Assembly: GCA_947502815.1 (NCBI GenBank)
Contig: CANNBH010000001.1
Coordinates: forward strand, 2,266,818-2,330,817
DNA length: 64,000 bases
Direction of reading: 5' to 3'
From: an uncultured Erythrobacter sp.
GTDB taxonomy: Bacteria > Pseudomonadota > Alphaproteobacteria > Sphingomonadales > Sphingomonadaceae
The position numbers were made by a program, and so were the translations under genes. Under the pieces are notes generated by a model. That model saw only the letters and a program-made list of their open reading frames with translations. It did not search any database and had not been told where the DNA came from. Shown piece after piece: positions 1-8,216 of the stretch (position 1 is its first letter; each line of letters starts with the position of its first letter).

Positions 1-52
1 AGCTAATTTGCAAAGAACCCTTAACGTTCAAATGCTGGCGCAAGCGTCATGA
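1..52 (+). CDS. C-terminal end of an upstream gene (partial)
   Basis: The frame starting at base 2 is open from the window edge and stops at TGA 50-52. This stop overlaps the next gene's ATG as ATGA, the same junction type seen between the next two genes at 792-795. That is the main reason to think it is the tail of a real gene in the same sugar cluster. Only about 16 residues are visible (ending in MLAQAS), so no function can be given. Confidence 0.45.
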   Translation, partial: ANLQRTLNVQMLAQAS

Positions 53-795
53 TCGCAGCGATAATGCAACCCACCTATCTGCCGTGGATCGGTTATTTCG
101 ACCTAATCGACCGCTGCGACCATTTCGTCTTCCTTGACGATGCGCAGGTTCTCAAACGCAGCTGGGGGGTGCGCAACCGCGTGCTTGGCCAGAATGGCGA
201 AACCTTCCTCACCGTCCCTTTGACAGGTCACAGCCAAAGCGCGGATTGCACCTTCATCAACACTGCGATCGATGCCAATCCCAAATGGCGCAAGACGCAC
301 CTTTCAACGATCCAGCATGCCTATTCAAAAGCACCTCATTTTGCAGAAGTGTTCGAAAGCCTTGAGGATTTGATGGCTGCGGGTCACGAGACCATTGGTG
401 CCCTCAACAAACACTTTATCAAGGCAACCGCTGAGCGCATGGGGATCACCACCCCCTTCACAGAATCGTCCCAGCTTTCAGATGTAAACGGCGCCAAGGA
501 TGAATGGCTGTTGTCGATCTGTCGAGCAATCGATGCGGCCACATACCTCTCTGCTCCGGGCAGCGCCGCCTACATCGAGCACAATCAAGAAGCGGGCGCT
601 TTCGCAGGATCAGGCGTGGAACTGCGCTATCAGCACTTCGTACATCCTGATTACCCACAACCCGGTGATGCGTTCGTGGGCTTTATGAGCGTTGTCGATC
701 TGCTGATGAATTGTGGATACGGTTCAGCGCTTGAAATTATTCGATCGGGCCGCCGCCCGATGCTAACCAGCGCTGCACTTAAGGAAGTGACATGA
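49..795 (+). CDS. WbqC family protein
   Basis: This is a complete 248-residue protein. It begins with the WbqC-family signature MQPTYLPWIGYF (about residues 6-17), followed by FLDDAQ and, near the C-terminus, HPDYPQ. WbqC-like proteins occur in O-antigen, capsule and flagellin-glycosylation clusters and are thought to act in amino-sugar modification; the exact reaction of this subfamily is not established. It overlaps the genes on both sides by ATGA (49-52 and 792-795), so it is translationally coupled to a pseudaminic acid synthase. The context points to surface nonulosonic acid metabolism. Confidence 0.85.
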   Translation: MIAAIMQPTYLPWIGYFDLIDRCDHFVFLDDAQVLKRSWGVRNRVLGQNGETFLTVPLTGHSQSADCTFINTAIDANPKWRKTHLSTIQHAYSKAPHFAEVFESLEDLMAAGHETIGALNKHFIKATAERMGITTPFTESSQLSDVNGAKDEWLLSICRAIDAATYLSAPGSAAYIEHNQEAGAFAGSGVELRYQHFVHPDYPQPGDAFVGFMSVVDLLMNCGYGSALEIIRSGRRPMLTSAALKEVT

Positions 796-1847
796 CCGAT
801 ACACCAGAAATCAATATCGCTGGTCGGCAGATCGGCTCAGGCCATGAACCTTATGTCATTTGCGAACTGTCCGGAAACCACAACGGCAGCCTAGAGCGCG
901 CGATCACCTTGCTAGAAGCGGCTGCAGCGACCGGCGCAGATGCGATCAAAATTCAAAGCTATACCGCCGATACGATCACCATCGATCATGACGGGCCCAA
1001 TTTCACTGTCGAAGGGGGTCTGTGGGATGGGCGGACGCTTTACGACCTTTACGGCGAAGCCCAGACCCCGTTCGAGTGGCACGCGCCCTTATTCCGCCGA
1101 GCCAGCGAGCTCGGCGTCACTCTTTTTTCCTCGCCGTTTGACGAAACTGCGGTCGACCTTCTCGAAGAGCTCGGCACGCCGGCCTATAAGATTGCTTCGT
1201 TCGAAGCGGTCGATCTCCCACTGGTTGCTTATTGCGCATCAAAGGGAAAGCCGATGATTATTTCGACCGGCATGGCCAATCTCGATGAGATTGGTGAGGT
1301 GGTTGAAACAGCGCGCAGCAATGGCTGCAATCAACTGGTTCTGCTTCATTGCGTCAGCTCTTATCCAGCACCAGACGAACAATCGAATATCCGCACGGTC
1401 CCTGATCTTGCTGACCGTTTTGGGGTTGTGTCCGGTTTGTCGGATCACACCCCGGGTTCCGCCGTCGCCGTATCTTCGATCGCTCTTGGAGGTTGCGTGG
1501 TTGAAAAACACTTCACATTGCGCCGCGCCGATGGCGGGCCAGATTCTGCGTTCAGCCTTGAGCCTGAGGAATTTTCTGGTTTGGTGGCAGACTGCAAACG
1601 CGCTTGGCGATCACTCGGAAAGGCGACCTATGATTTGCAAGGCAGCGAAAGCGCCTCGGTCCAATTCCGCCGTTCACTCTACGTCGTACGCGATGTCGCC
1701 GCTGGTGATATTCTGACGCCGGAAAACATCCGCTCAATCCGTCCCGGACAGGGCCTTGCTCCAAAACACAAACCTGACGTCCTGGGCAAAATCGCTACGC
1801 GTGACCTTAAGCGCGGAGAGCCGCTCGATTGGACTGCAATCGGCTGA
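792..1847 (+). CDS. pseI: Pseudaminic acid synthase
   Basis: This 351-residue NeuB/PseI family enzyme condenses phosphoenolpyruvate with a 6-carbon diacetamido sugar to make pseudaminic acid in the cytoplasm. An N-terminal TIM barrel carries ELSGNHNGS (about 25-33), KIQSYT (about 57-62), PAYKIASFE (about 129-137), STGMAN, HCVSSYPAP, GLSDHTPG and EKHFTL. A C-terminal SAF (antifreeze-like) domain spans about 290-351. The ELSGNHNGS and DSAFSLEP signatures fit PseI better than sialic acid NeuB. The start overlaps wbqC by 4 nt. The rest of the pse pathway is not in the window and presumably lies to the left. Confidence 0.88.
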   Translation: MTDTPEINIAGRQIGSGHEPYVICELSGNHNGSLERAITLLEAAAATGADAIKIQSYTADTITIDHDGPNFTVEGGLWDGRTLYDLYGEAQTPFEWHAPLFRRASELGVTLFSSPFDETAVDLLEELGTPAYKIASFEAVDLPLVAYCASKGKPMIISTGMANLDEIGEVVETARSNGCNQLVLLHCVSSYPAPDEQSNIRTVPDLADRFGVVSGLSDHTPGSAVAVSSIALGGCVVEKHFTLRRADGGPDSAFSLEPEEFSGLVADCKRAWRSLGKATYDLQGSESASVQFRRSLYVVRDVAAGDILTPENIRSIRPGQGLAPKHKPDVLGKIATRDLKRGEPLDWTAIG

Positions 1848-1858
1848 GCAAAACCGCG

Positions 1859-3406
1859 TTATTCGCTGCGGGCGTAGACGGTAAAGTCGAGCCACTCGCC
1901 TTCATGGCTGAACACCGGTTCGAAACCGTCCAAGATTGCGCCAAATCGCTCATCCTCTGCGAAAACCTGCGTCCATTTCACATCGATAAACTGCAAAGGC
2001 CAGTTCGTACTTTCATCGAGGATGAGATATTCCGGCGGCCTATCTTCCCATAGGCGCAGCATCTCATCATGGAGCATTTGCATTCCGGGATCATCCAGTG
2101 TCACTGGCGGAGCAACGACCCCTTCGTTTTCAGGCCGGTCGAGCGGTTTAAGCTCGGTGGCGACATAGGAATTGTTCATGCTCGCATTCCAACGCACGGC
2201 ATGCTGGGATGCAAGGTACTGATTGAAAGGCGACGGATGCATCGTCAGAACCCCAACGCGCTTCCCATCAATCAAGATTTCTGACTGCTCCATCGCGCCG
2301 TCCAGCTCTGCAACAGTAACCTGATAGATCCGTGAATTGATGAATTCGCCAAGGATCGGCCGAGCGATGATTATGGAAAGCCCCACCAACCACAAAAGCT
2401 TCGTTTCCCGGTGGATCATCCAGAGCCAAGCAAGGTAAGCCACAGTGATCGGGAACAGATGGTGGCTGTACCAGCGAGATTGGATCCACGCTGCCGCAAT
2501 GGCTGCTACAACGAGGGCCAGGCCGATCGCAGTCACTCTGACTGGTAACTTATAGACGAAGTGCAGAACCACGAAAAATGCAGCGAGAGCGGCATGGAGA
2601 GCCGCCTGCTCAAGGTTCGTTTTGGTGTTTGTAAGGTTTGCATCAATGGCGCTGACCACGGCGCCGATCACTTCGCGCTGGGCGGGATCAAGACCCAGCC
2701 AAACCAACAGGTAAAGCGCGACGATTGCGCCAGCAATTAGGTTTTCAATCCTAAACAGCGACAATGGCTTGCGCCGGACCGCAGCATCGACAAGTTCGAC
2801 GATTAGGACAACCAGGCTGTAAAGATATTTCAGCAGCAGAGTAGCGCCCAGCCAAAGGCCAATGACAATGCGAAGCTTCAACCCAATCTTTGTATTCTCC
2901 GGGTCCGAAAAGCGCAGCACCAGATAAGGCCAAAGACCAAGGACAACCATGTGTTCGCGCAGGCCAAACACGTTCTTGTAGAGCACCGGTAGGATAACAA
3001 GCACCGCCACAGATCCAATAAGAAAGAGCGGCGAAGCCCCCACTGTCACTCGGCGAATATGATAAGCGAGCCCGGTCGAGAATAGGAGCGCAGCGCCCGT
3101 CATCGCAATGACAGTCAGGTCGAGCCGCAACCCTGTCAGATCACTCAACCAAGCGGCAAGCGTAAACCAAATTTGTTCCGCTGGAGGAAAATAGAGGCTG
3201 TATTGTGCAAAGCTATCGCCAAGAGTTAGGGCAAGCCGGCCCGACAGAGCAGCACCGGCCAAATCTGTGTGCACGGAGTATGTTGTGCTGTAGAAAACCA
3301 GTAGGCTTAAAAGCAACGCCAGAGCAAACACTGCGAAAGCAGCGATATTCGTCGTCTGGCCTCGGCCGTCCAAATTTTTCAGGTCCTTGCTGAGAGACAT
3401 AGCCAA
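1859..3406 (-). CDS. Polytopic membrane protein, possibly GT39/ArnT-like
   Basis: This is a 515-residue protein with roughly ten to eleven hydrophobic helices in residues 20-350, followed by a soluble C-terminal domain of about 150 residues (with PEYLILD and YARSE at the end). The layout of a first long loop with acidic residues, many helices and an extracytoplasmic tail resembles membrane glycosyltransferases that use lipid-linked sugars. I cannot point to a diagnostic catalytic motif, so the enzymatic role is inference. It converges on pseI with only 11 nt between the stops. Sitting beside surface-sugar genes, it may belong to the same envelope pathway. The 4-Met N-terminus (MAMSL) gives start alternatives 2 codons apart. 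Confidence 0.6.
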   Translation of the reverse strand: MAMSLSKDLKNLDGRGQTTNIAAFAVFALALLLSLLVFYSTTYSVHTDLAGAALSGRLALTLGDSFAQYSLYFPPAEQIWFTLAAWLSDLTGLRLDLTVIAMTGAALLFSTGLAYHIRRVTVGASPLFLIGSVAVLVILPVLYKNVFGLREHMVVLGLWPYLVLRFSDPENTKIGLKLRIVIGLWLGATLLLKYLYSLVVLIVELVDAAVRRKPLSLFRIENLIAGAIVALYLLVWLGLDPAQREVIGAVVSAIDANLTNTKTNLEQAALHAALAAFFVVLHFVYKLPVRVTAIGLALVVAAIAAAWIQSRWYSHHLFPITVAYLAWLWMIHRETKLLWLVGLSIIIARPILGEFINSRIYQVTVAELDGAMEQSEILIDGKRVGVLTMHPSPFNQYLASQHAVRWNASMNNSYVATELKPLDRPENEGVVAPPVTLDDPGMQMLHDEMLRLWEDRPPEYLILDESTNWPLQFIDVKWTQVFAEDERFGAILDGFEPVFSHEGEWLDFTVYARSE

Positions 3407-4064
3407 CGACTTCCTAGAAGATTTTTTCTCGCTTCAGCCGGGGCCTGCGAACCTTTGACCAAGGCGGATGCCATGTTTCTTGGTTTTCTGATAGTGACCA
3501 ACGAATGCAAAGACGCGAAACATGCTGAAACTGTATTATTCAACCGGATCACAGCGCGTTTCGAGTTTAGCCTTAATCGGGTTTCTCTAACTCGTGTCAC
3601 AGTCTGTGTGCAACCAGTTTTGACCGCTTCGATCAAAGCCGAAAGCACTTGGAAACCAAATGCACCTGATGAATGATTGCAGTCCTTTGAGTTGGGCGGT
3701 TTCGGTACCCAGACTCAACAAAGCGGCCAGTCCGTTCCGCAATTTGATCCGCGTCAGCTCGCCTCGCTGCATGTCTCCGCAGCGAGCCAACAAACGGCTG
3801 CGCCTCTCCATCAACTTCCTAATTAGATTTATGATTCGCAAATTTTGACCAATGCGCCCGTAAAGTCACCAAGAAAGTCAGATTATCAGATTGATAACAC
3901 GTCATTATTTGAGGGAGAGTGAACCCTCTGTCAAAAATTGAGAAGTGCCCGTTCCTTGGGAAAAAATTAAGGTTTCCCATTTATTCACCATTCTTCGAGA
4001 GACGCCGTTCGTGATAACTTGCGACAGGGCAGATGGAACACGTTTAAGCCTTGGGGGCTGATTA
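3407..4064. other. 658-bp intergenic region, AT-richer
   Basis: This gap separates a divergent pair, the membrane protein and cpaF. It is visibly richer in A+T near cpaF and probably holds both promoters. A short perfect inverted repeat TTATCA-GAT-TGATAA lies at 3883-3897. A minus-strand frame at 3587-3841 could encode an 84-residue basic peptide (MRIINLIRKLMERRSR...), but it has no convincing ribosome site and I do not recognise it, so I do not call it as a gene. No tRNA or terminator with a T-run was found. Confidence 0.5.
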
Positions 4065-5606
4065 ATGAGTGCATTCGGCAAAAAGGGTGGCGCAGGCGGC
4101 ATGAGGCCTGGCGCGAAACCGGCCTTTGGCGTCGCACGACCTATGAAGGGCGGAGCGGCGAAATCCGAAGAGGAAGCTGAAGGCGGTGAACAATTCCCGC
4201 CTCTCCCCGGCGAAGCAGACGCAAAAGAGGCGCCTGCTCCGAAGGCCAAAGCCAAGCCATCCGGTAACGCGACGGCCAATGCAATGGACCGCCTACAAGA
4301 ACGGATGAACGCGACCAACGCCGCCGAAGCAGAAGCCGGCGGGTTCGAGGCCTCAGTTCACAAAATCAAAGAGCAGGTGCTCCCGCGCCTGCTCGAACGG
4401 GTTGATCCCGAAGCGGCAGCGACGCTTTCGAAAGAAGAGCTGTCGGAAGAATTTCGCCCAATCATCATGGAAGTGCTGGCCGAACTAAAGGTTACACTGA
4501 ACCGCCGCGAACAATTCGCGCTTGAAAAGGTTCTGATTGACGAATTGCTGGGCTTTGGCCCGCTCGAAGAATTGCTTAATGATCCCGATATTTCGGACAT
4601 CATGGTCAACGGCCCTGACCAAACCTACATCGAGAAAAAGGGTAAGTTGGTCATCGCACCGATCCGGTTCCGCGATGAACAGCACCTCTTCCAGATCGCA
4701 CAGCGTATCGTGAACCAGGTTGGCCGCCGCGTCGACCAAACAACCCCGCTGGCCGATGCTCGCTTGAAAGACGGCTCTCGTGTGAACGTCATCGTTCCGC
4801 CGCTGTCACTGCGCGGCACCGCGATTTCAATTCGTAAATTCTCCGAGAAACCGATCACCTTGGACATGCTCAAAGAGTTCGGCTCGATGAGTGAGAAAAT
4901 GTGCACCGCGCTGAAAATCGCAGGCGCGTGCCGGATGAACATCGTTATTTCTGGCGGTACGGGTTCTGGTAAAACGACCATGCTCAACGCCCTGTCGAAA
5001 ATGATCGACCCGGGTGAGCGCGTTTTGACGATTGAGGATGCCGCGGAACTTCGCTTGCAACAGCCGCACTGGCTGCCGCTCGAAACCCGTCCGCCTAACC
5101 TTGAAGGGCAAGGCGCGATTACGATTGGCGACCTTGTTAAAAACGCCCTGCGGATGCGTCCTGACCGGATTATCCTTGGTGAGATTCGCGGCGCGGAATG
5201 TTTCGACCTTCTCGCTGCGATGAACACCGGTCACGATGGTTCGATGTGTACGCTTCACGCCAACAGCCCGCGCGAATGCCTGGGCCGGATGGAAAACATG
5301 ATCCTGATGGGCGACATCAAGATCCCGAAACAAGCGATTTCAACACAGATCGCGGAATCGGTCGACATCATCGTTCAGGTGAAGCGTTTGCGCGACGGTT
5401 CACGCCGCACAACCGACATCACCGAAGTGATCGGGATGGAAGGCGACGTGATCGTCACCCAAAACCTGTTCAAGTTCGAATATCTGGATGAAAGCGAAGA
5501 CGGCAAGATTTTGGGCGAATTCCGCCCATCTGGCCTGCGTCCGTATACTCTTGAAAAAGCTCGTCAATATGGGTTTGATCAAGCGTATTTGGAAGCGTGC
5601 CTCTAA
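4065..5606 (+). CDS. cpaF: CpaF/TadA-type secretion ATPase
   Basis: This 513-residue ATPase belongs to the type II/IV secretion family that powers Flp/Tad pilus assembly at the inner membrane. Residues 1-80 are a low-complexity Gly/Ala/Lys/Glu-rich leader. The N-terminal domain follows, then the RecA-like core with Walker A GGTGSGKTT (about 297-305), an Asp box around TIEDAAEL, Walker B-type ILGEIRG (about 370) and a His box with GHDGSMCTLHAN. Length and motifs are normal for CpaF. The other tad/cpa genes are not next to it, which is unusual because cpaF is usually in a cpaBCDEF run. Its stop overlaps the stop of the next, convergent gene. Confidence 0.92.
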   Translation: MSAFGKKGGAGGMRPGAKPAFGVARPMKGGAAKSEEEAEGGEQFPPLPGEADAKEAPAPKAKAKPSGNATANAMDRLQERMNATNAAEAEAGGFEASVHKIKEQVLPRLLERVDPEAAATLSKEELSEEFRPIIMEVLAELKVTLNRREQFALEKVLIDELLGFGPLEELLNDPDISDIMVNGPDQTYIEKKGKLVIAPIRFRDEQHLFQIAQRIVNQVGRRVDQTTPLADARLKDGSRVNVIVPPLSLRGTAISIRKFSEKPITLDMLKEFGSMSEKMCTALKIAGACRMNIVISGGTGSGKTTMLNALSKMIDPGERVLTIEDAAELRLQQPHWLPLETRPPNLEGQGAITIGDLVKNALRMRPDRIILGEIRGAECFDLLAAMNTGHDGSMCTLHANSPRECLGRMENMILMGDIKIPKQAISTQIAESVDIIVQVKRLRDGSRRTTDITEVIGMEGDVIVTQNLFKFEYLDESEDGKILGEFRPSGLRPYTLEKARQYGFDQAYLEACL

Positions 5607-6220
5607 GCGATTTTGGGTAGTCTTTTGATCGTGAGGGTGATGGCAATTGCCGCGCCCAAAGCGATGAACGCCATCAATATCCAATAGAACCGATCATCGG
5701 GCCGTGTTCCAGTCAACGGGCCGCCAAAACGCGCGTTCGAAGACAATTCATGCGCCCGAACTTCACCGGTCGCGAGCCACATTTTGATAGCCTCGATGTT
5801 TTGCGCAGTGCCTTCAAACCTCAACAGACCACCACAGGTGGTTTCCATTGCATGGTACCTCTTACCTGATGGTGCTGTCTCATCGTTAAGTGCAAGAATC
5901 GCGAAAATCTCCACGCCCATTGGTGGCCGGGCATCTTCAGGCGGTATTTTTGGATCCTGCCACGTAATCTCCACCTCATCGGACAAGTCCGCCTTTAATG
6001 TCTCGATGACATCAAAGGTCATAACTGCGTCCGGGTAAAGAGAGTTGGAGCCGTCACCAAAAACCAACCTGTAATCGGTCATTTCCCCAAGGAATACCGC
6101 GTCGGCCTCCAGCAATTTGGGGTATTCGGTATCGTGGTCAGGCCAGCATTGATACATGCTCGCCGATGCAGAGACCGGCGAAAGAAACAAGATGGCCGCG
6201 ACTAAGACGTGTTTCAGCAT
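5603..6220 (-). CDS. Exported protein with C-terminal membrane anchor, unknown function
   Basis: This 205-residue protein is read from the internal ATG at 6220, because it begins with a clear signal peptide (MLKHVLVAAILFLSPVSASA). The longer open frame upstream codes only for an unlikely Cys/Arg/Trp-rich extension. The mature part has CWPDHD near its N-terminus, a central beta-rich stretch (VFLGE, VIETLKA), and TTCGG at about residue 148, then a transmembrane helix near the C-terminus followed by KRLPKIA. The order CxC-like start, VFxGxV and a later CGG recalls the TIMP/netrin-like fold, but this is pattern resemblance only. It converges on cpaF with a 4-nt stop overlap. Confidence 0.75.
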   Translation of the reverse strand: MLKHVLVAAILFLSPVSASASMYQCWPDHDTEYPKLLEADAVFLGEMTDYRLVFGDGSNSLYPDAVMTFDVIETLKADLSDEVEITWQDPKIPPEDARPPMGVEIFAILALNDETAPSGKRYHAMETTCGGLLRFEGTAQNIEAIKMWLATGEVRAHELSSNARFGGPLTGTRPDDRFYWILMAFIALGAAIAITLTIKRLPKIA

Positions 6221-6236
6221 GGCGGCGAAGCTATCG

Positions 6237-6488
6237 TCACAGATTCCCCAGCACAACCGGCAGGCTCGTCGCCAGCAAACCGCCGCCAATGATCGCGGCG
6301 GCGATGAACAGGTTGGTCCACGGCACCCATCCCACATTTTCCAATGCGTCGAGCGATCGGCGCGCATTGCGTAATCGTTCCATCACCAGGCAAACTCCAG
6401 CAAATATCCAGCTTAACACGCCGGACAATGCGAGCATTTGCGCATCGCTGGCAAATTCTAAGGTCGTTATCCATTCCATACCGATCAA
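6237..6488 (-). CDS. Small membrane protein, two TM helices
   Basis: This 83-residue protein has two hydrophobic segments, about residues 18-36 (MLALSGVLSWIFAGVCLVM) and about 57-80. They are joined by a charged loop RLRNARRSLDALENV. No family recognised. It lies 16 nt upstream of the exported protein in the same direction, so the two are probably co-transcribed. Hydropathy and clean gene spacing support it being real. Confidence 0.6.
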   Translation of the reverse strand: MIGMEWITTLEFASDAQMLALSGVLSWIFAGVCLVMERLRNARRSLDALENVGWVPWTNLFIAAAIIGGGLLATSLPVVLGNL

Positions 6489-6544
6489 CCATGTAATGGG
6501 CCGGGGCGCTTGCGCAAACCCGCGCGTGCCGTAAAGCAGCGCGC

Positions 6545-7468
6545 ATGGATGGCTCTGTCGCTCGCCCCCGCCCCATGCTTGCCATTGGATTGCGGCTCAT
6601 CACTGCGTTGGTCTTTGCCACGATGGGAATGCTGGTAAAGCTAGCGGGCGAACGCGGCGTCCATCTGGTAGAGATGATTTTCTGGCGTCAAATCATAACA
6701 TTAGCGTTGATAACGGGCGGTCTTGCGCTGTTTGGACGGTTGGCGGTTATCCGGACCAAGCGGATCAAAAGCCACGCCGGACGCGCGATCATGGGCGGCG
6801 TAGGGATGTTCTTTGTCTACGGCGCCGTGTTGCTTCTGCCGCTCGCGGAAGCGACGACGCTTTCCTACACAGCACCATTTTTCGCTGTGGTGATTGCCGT
6901 TACGATGTTTGGCGAAAAAGTCGGCTTCTATCGATCTGCCGCCGTACTGGTCGGGTTTTGCGGTGTCTTGGTTATTATGCAGCCAGGCATCGGCGGCGGT
7001 GACACAGACGTCACAGTTGCCGGTGTGGCCGTTGCGTTAATCGCAGCAGCCATGGTCGCAATGCTCAGCTTTCAAGTGCAAGATCTCAACAAAACTGAGA
7101 CTCCGTGGAGCATCATCTTTTGGTTCACAGCGCTGTCTAGCCCATTCCTGCTCATCGCCTTTCCGTTCTTTTCCTCATCGCATGATGCGGAGACATGGCT
7201 GATCGCTATCGCCGTGGCGCTGACGGGAGCGACCGCACAGGTGCTTTTAACGTGGTCTCTCCGGTTTGGGTCGGCCGCTGTCGTTCTCCTGATCGATTAC
7301 ACCGCGCTTTTGTGGGCGACCGTGTATGGATATACCATATTCGACCGCGCGCCGTCGACGACGTTGTGGCTGGGCGCACCATTGATCGTAGGCGCGGGGC
7401 TCTTGATCGCATGGCGAGAGCGCAAACTGGCCCTTGCGCAGAAAAAGGCGGAGACAGTATCTGTGTAA
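6545..7468 (+). CDS. EamA/DMT family transporter
   Basis: This 307-residue inner-membrane protein has about ten helices arranged as two EamA repeats, with the internal similarity typical of the drug/metabolite transporter superfamily. The first repeat has FWRQ after helix 1-2 (FWRxx is characteristic) and a central AEATTLSYTAPFF segment. The C-terminus is basic (WRERKLALAQKK). Substrate cannot be predicted. A second ATG at 6575 is an alternative start; neither start has a strong ribosome site. The gene is divergent from the small membrane protein, with about 55 bp between them. Confidence 0.85.
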   Translation: MDGSVARPRPMLAIGLRLITALVFATMGMLVKLAGERGVHLVEMIFWRQIITLALITGGLALFGRLAVIRTKRIKSHAGRAIMGGVGMFFVYGAVLLLPLAEATTLSYTAPFFAVVIAVTMFGEKVGFYRSAAVLVGFCGVLVIMQPGIGGGDTDVTVAGVAVALIAAAMVAMLSFQVQDLNKTETPWSIIFWFTALSSPFLLIAFPFFSSSHDAETWLIAIAVALTGATAQVLLTWSLRFGSAAVVLLIDYTALLWATVYGYTIFDRAPSTTLWLGAPLIVGAGLLIAWRERKLALAQKKAETVSV

Positions 7469-7486
7469 TTGCGCAAAGGAGCCACC

Positions 7487-7618
7487 ATGATCCGCAAGAC
7501 CCTTATCACCGCCGCGCTGGCCGCGCTGACTTTGACAAGCACAGCCTGCAACACCGTTCAAGGCCTTGGCCAAGATATTGAATCGGTAGGCCGCGCTGGC
7601 GAAGACGCGATTGATTAG
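7487..7618 (+). CDS. Entericidin A/B-like lipopeptide
   Basis: This tiny 43-residue protein is easily missed. It has a charged start MIRK, a hydrophobic stretch and a lipobox ending ...TSTAC with Cys21, then NTVQGLGQDIESVG, which is the entericidin-type mature peptide. Entericidins are small lipoproteins attached to the membrane that have been linked to stationary-phase lysis or envelope stress. The ribosome site AAGGAG lies 6 nt before the ATG. Its stop TAG overlaps the convergent methyltransferase stop (7615-7617). Confidence 0.8.
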   Translation: MIRKTLITAALAALTLTSTACNTVQGLGQDIESVGRAGEDAID

Positions 7619-8214
7619 GTGAGCCTATAAACCAGCATCAAATTGTTGGCGGGCATTGCGCGCCGCGCACTGCGGGTGAAACCATTGGCCTGCGCGAGCG
7701 TATCCAATTCGGTTGCATGGCGAATGCCCCACGCCGGATTGCGTGCACGCAGCCCTTCGTCAAAAGCCACGTTGGAGGAGGCAGGCTCTACGCCCTGCTC
7801 AAAAAATGGGCCGTACAAAATCAGCGGCAAACCCTTGCCGCTCAAAATATCAGCAGCCCCTTTAAACAACCCTTCGCTTGCAGCCCAATCGCTGATGTGG
7901 ACCATATTGATGCACACAATTGCATCGGCAGCAGATACGTTCCAGCCAGCGGGTGCACTCGCATCAAGGATAATGGGCGACAGTAGATTGGACCCGGCAT
8001 AATCCGCCCCATGCGCCTTGATGGACGCTATCGCATCGGCTGCAGGGTCGCTGGGTTGCCATTCAATCGCGGCAAAACGACCAGCGAAGAACACCGCGTG
8101 TTCGCCCGACCCGCTCGCCACTTCCAGCACAAATCCGCTTTCGGGTAGCTCATCAGCCAAAGCCTCAGCAATCGCATCGCGATTGCGCAGGGTAGCAGGG
8201 GCGTGCCTTTTCAT
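7615..8214 (-). CDS. DUF938 family SAM-dependent methyltransferase
   Basis: This 199-residue protein is read from the ATG at 8214 (MKRHAPATLRNRDAI), the usual DUF938 start, rather than the longer frame. It has a class I methyltransferase fold with motif I EVASGSGEHAVFF (about residues 31-43), WQPSD and an INMVHISDW stretch typical of DUF938. The substrate is unknown for the family. It starts 3 nt after the stop of the upstream acyl-CoA ligase, so they are co-transcribed and probably coupled. Confidence 0.85.
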   Translation of the reverse strand: MKRHAPATLRNRDAIAEALADELPESGFVLEVASGSGEHAVFFAGRFAAIEWQPSDPAADAIASIKAHGADYAGSNLLSPIILDASAPAGWNVSAADAIVCINMVHISDWAASEGLFKGAADILSGKGLPLILYGPFFEQGVEPASSNVAFDEGLRARNPAWGIRHATELDTLAQANGFTRSARRAMPANNLMLVYRLT

Positions 8215-8216
8215 GG

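Noticed and set aside
3587..3841. 84-codon minus-strand basic peptide frame
   Set aside because: No ribosome site or homology that I recognise; kept only as a note in the intergenic entry.
3407..4064. tRNA or structured RNA gene in the gap
   Set aside because: No T-loop GTTCGA-type sequence with a matching acceptor stem; only a 6-bp inverted repeat was found.
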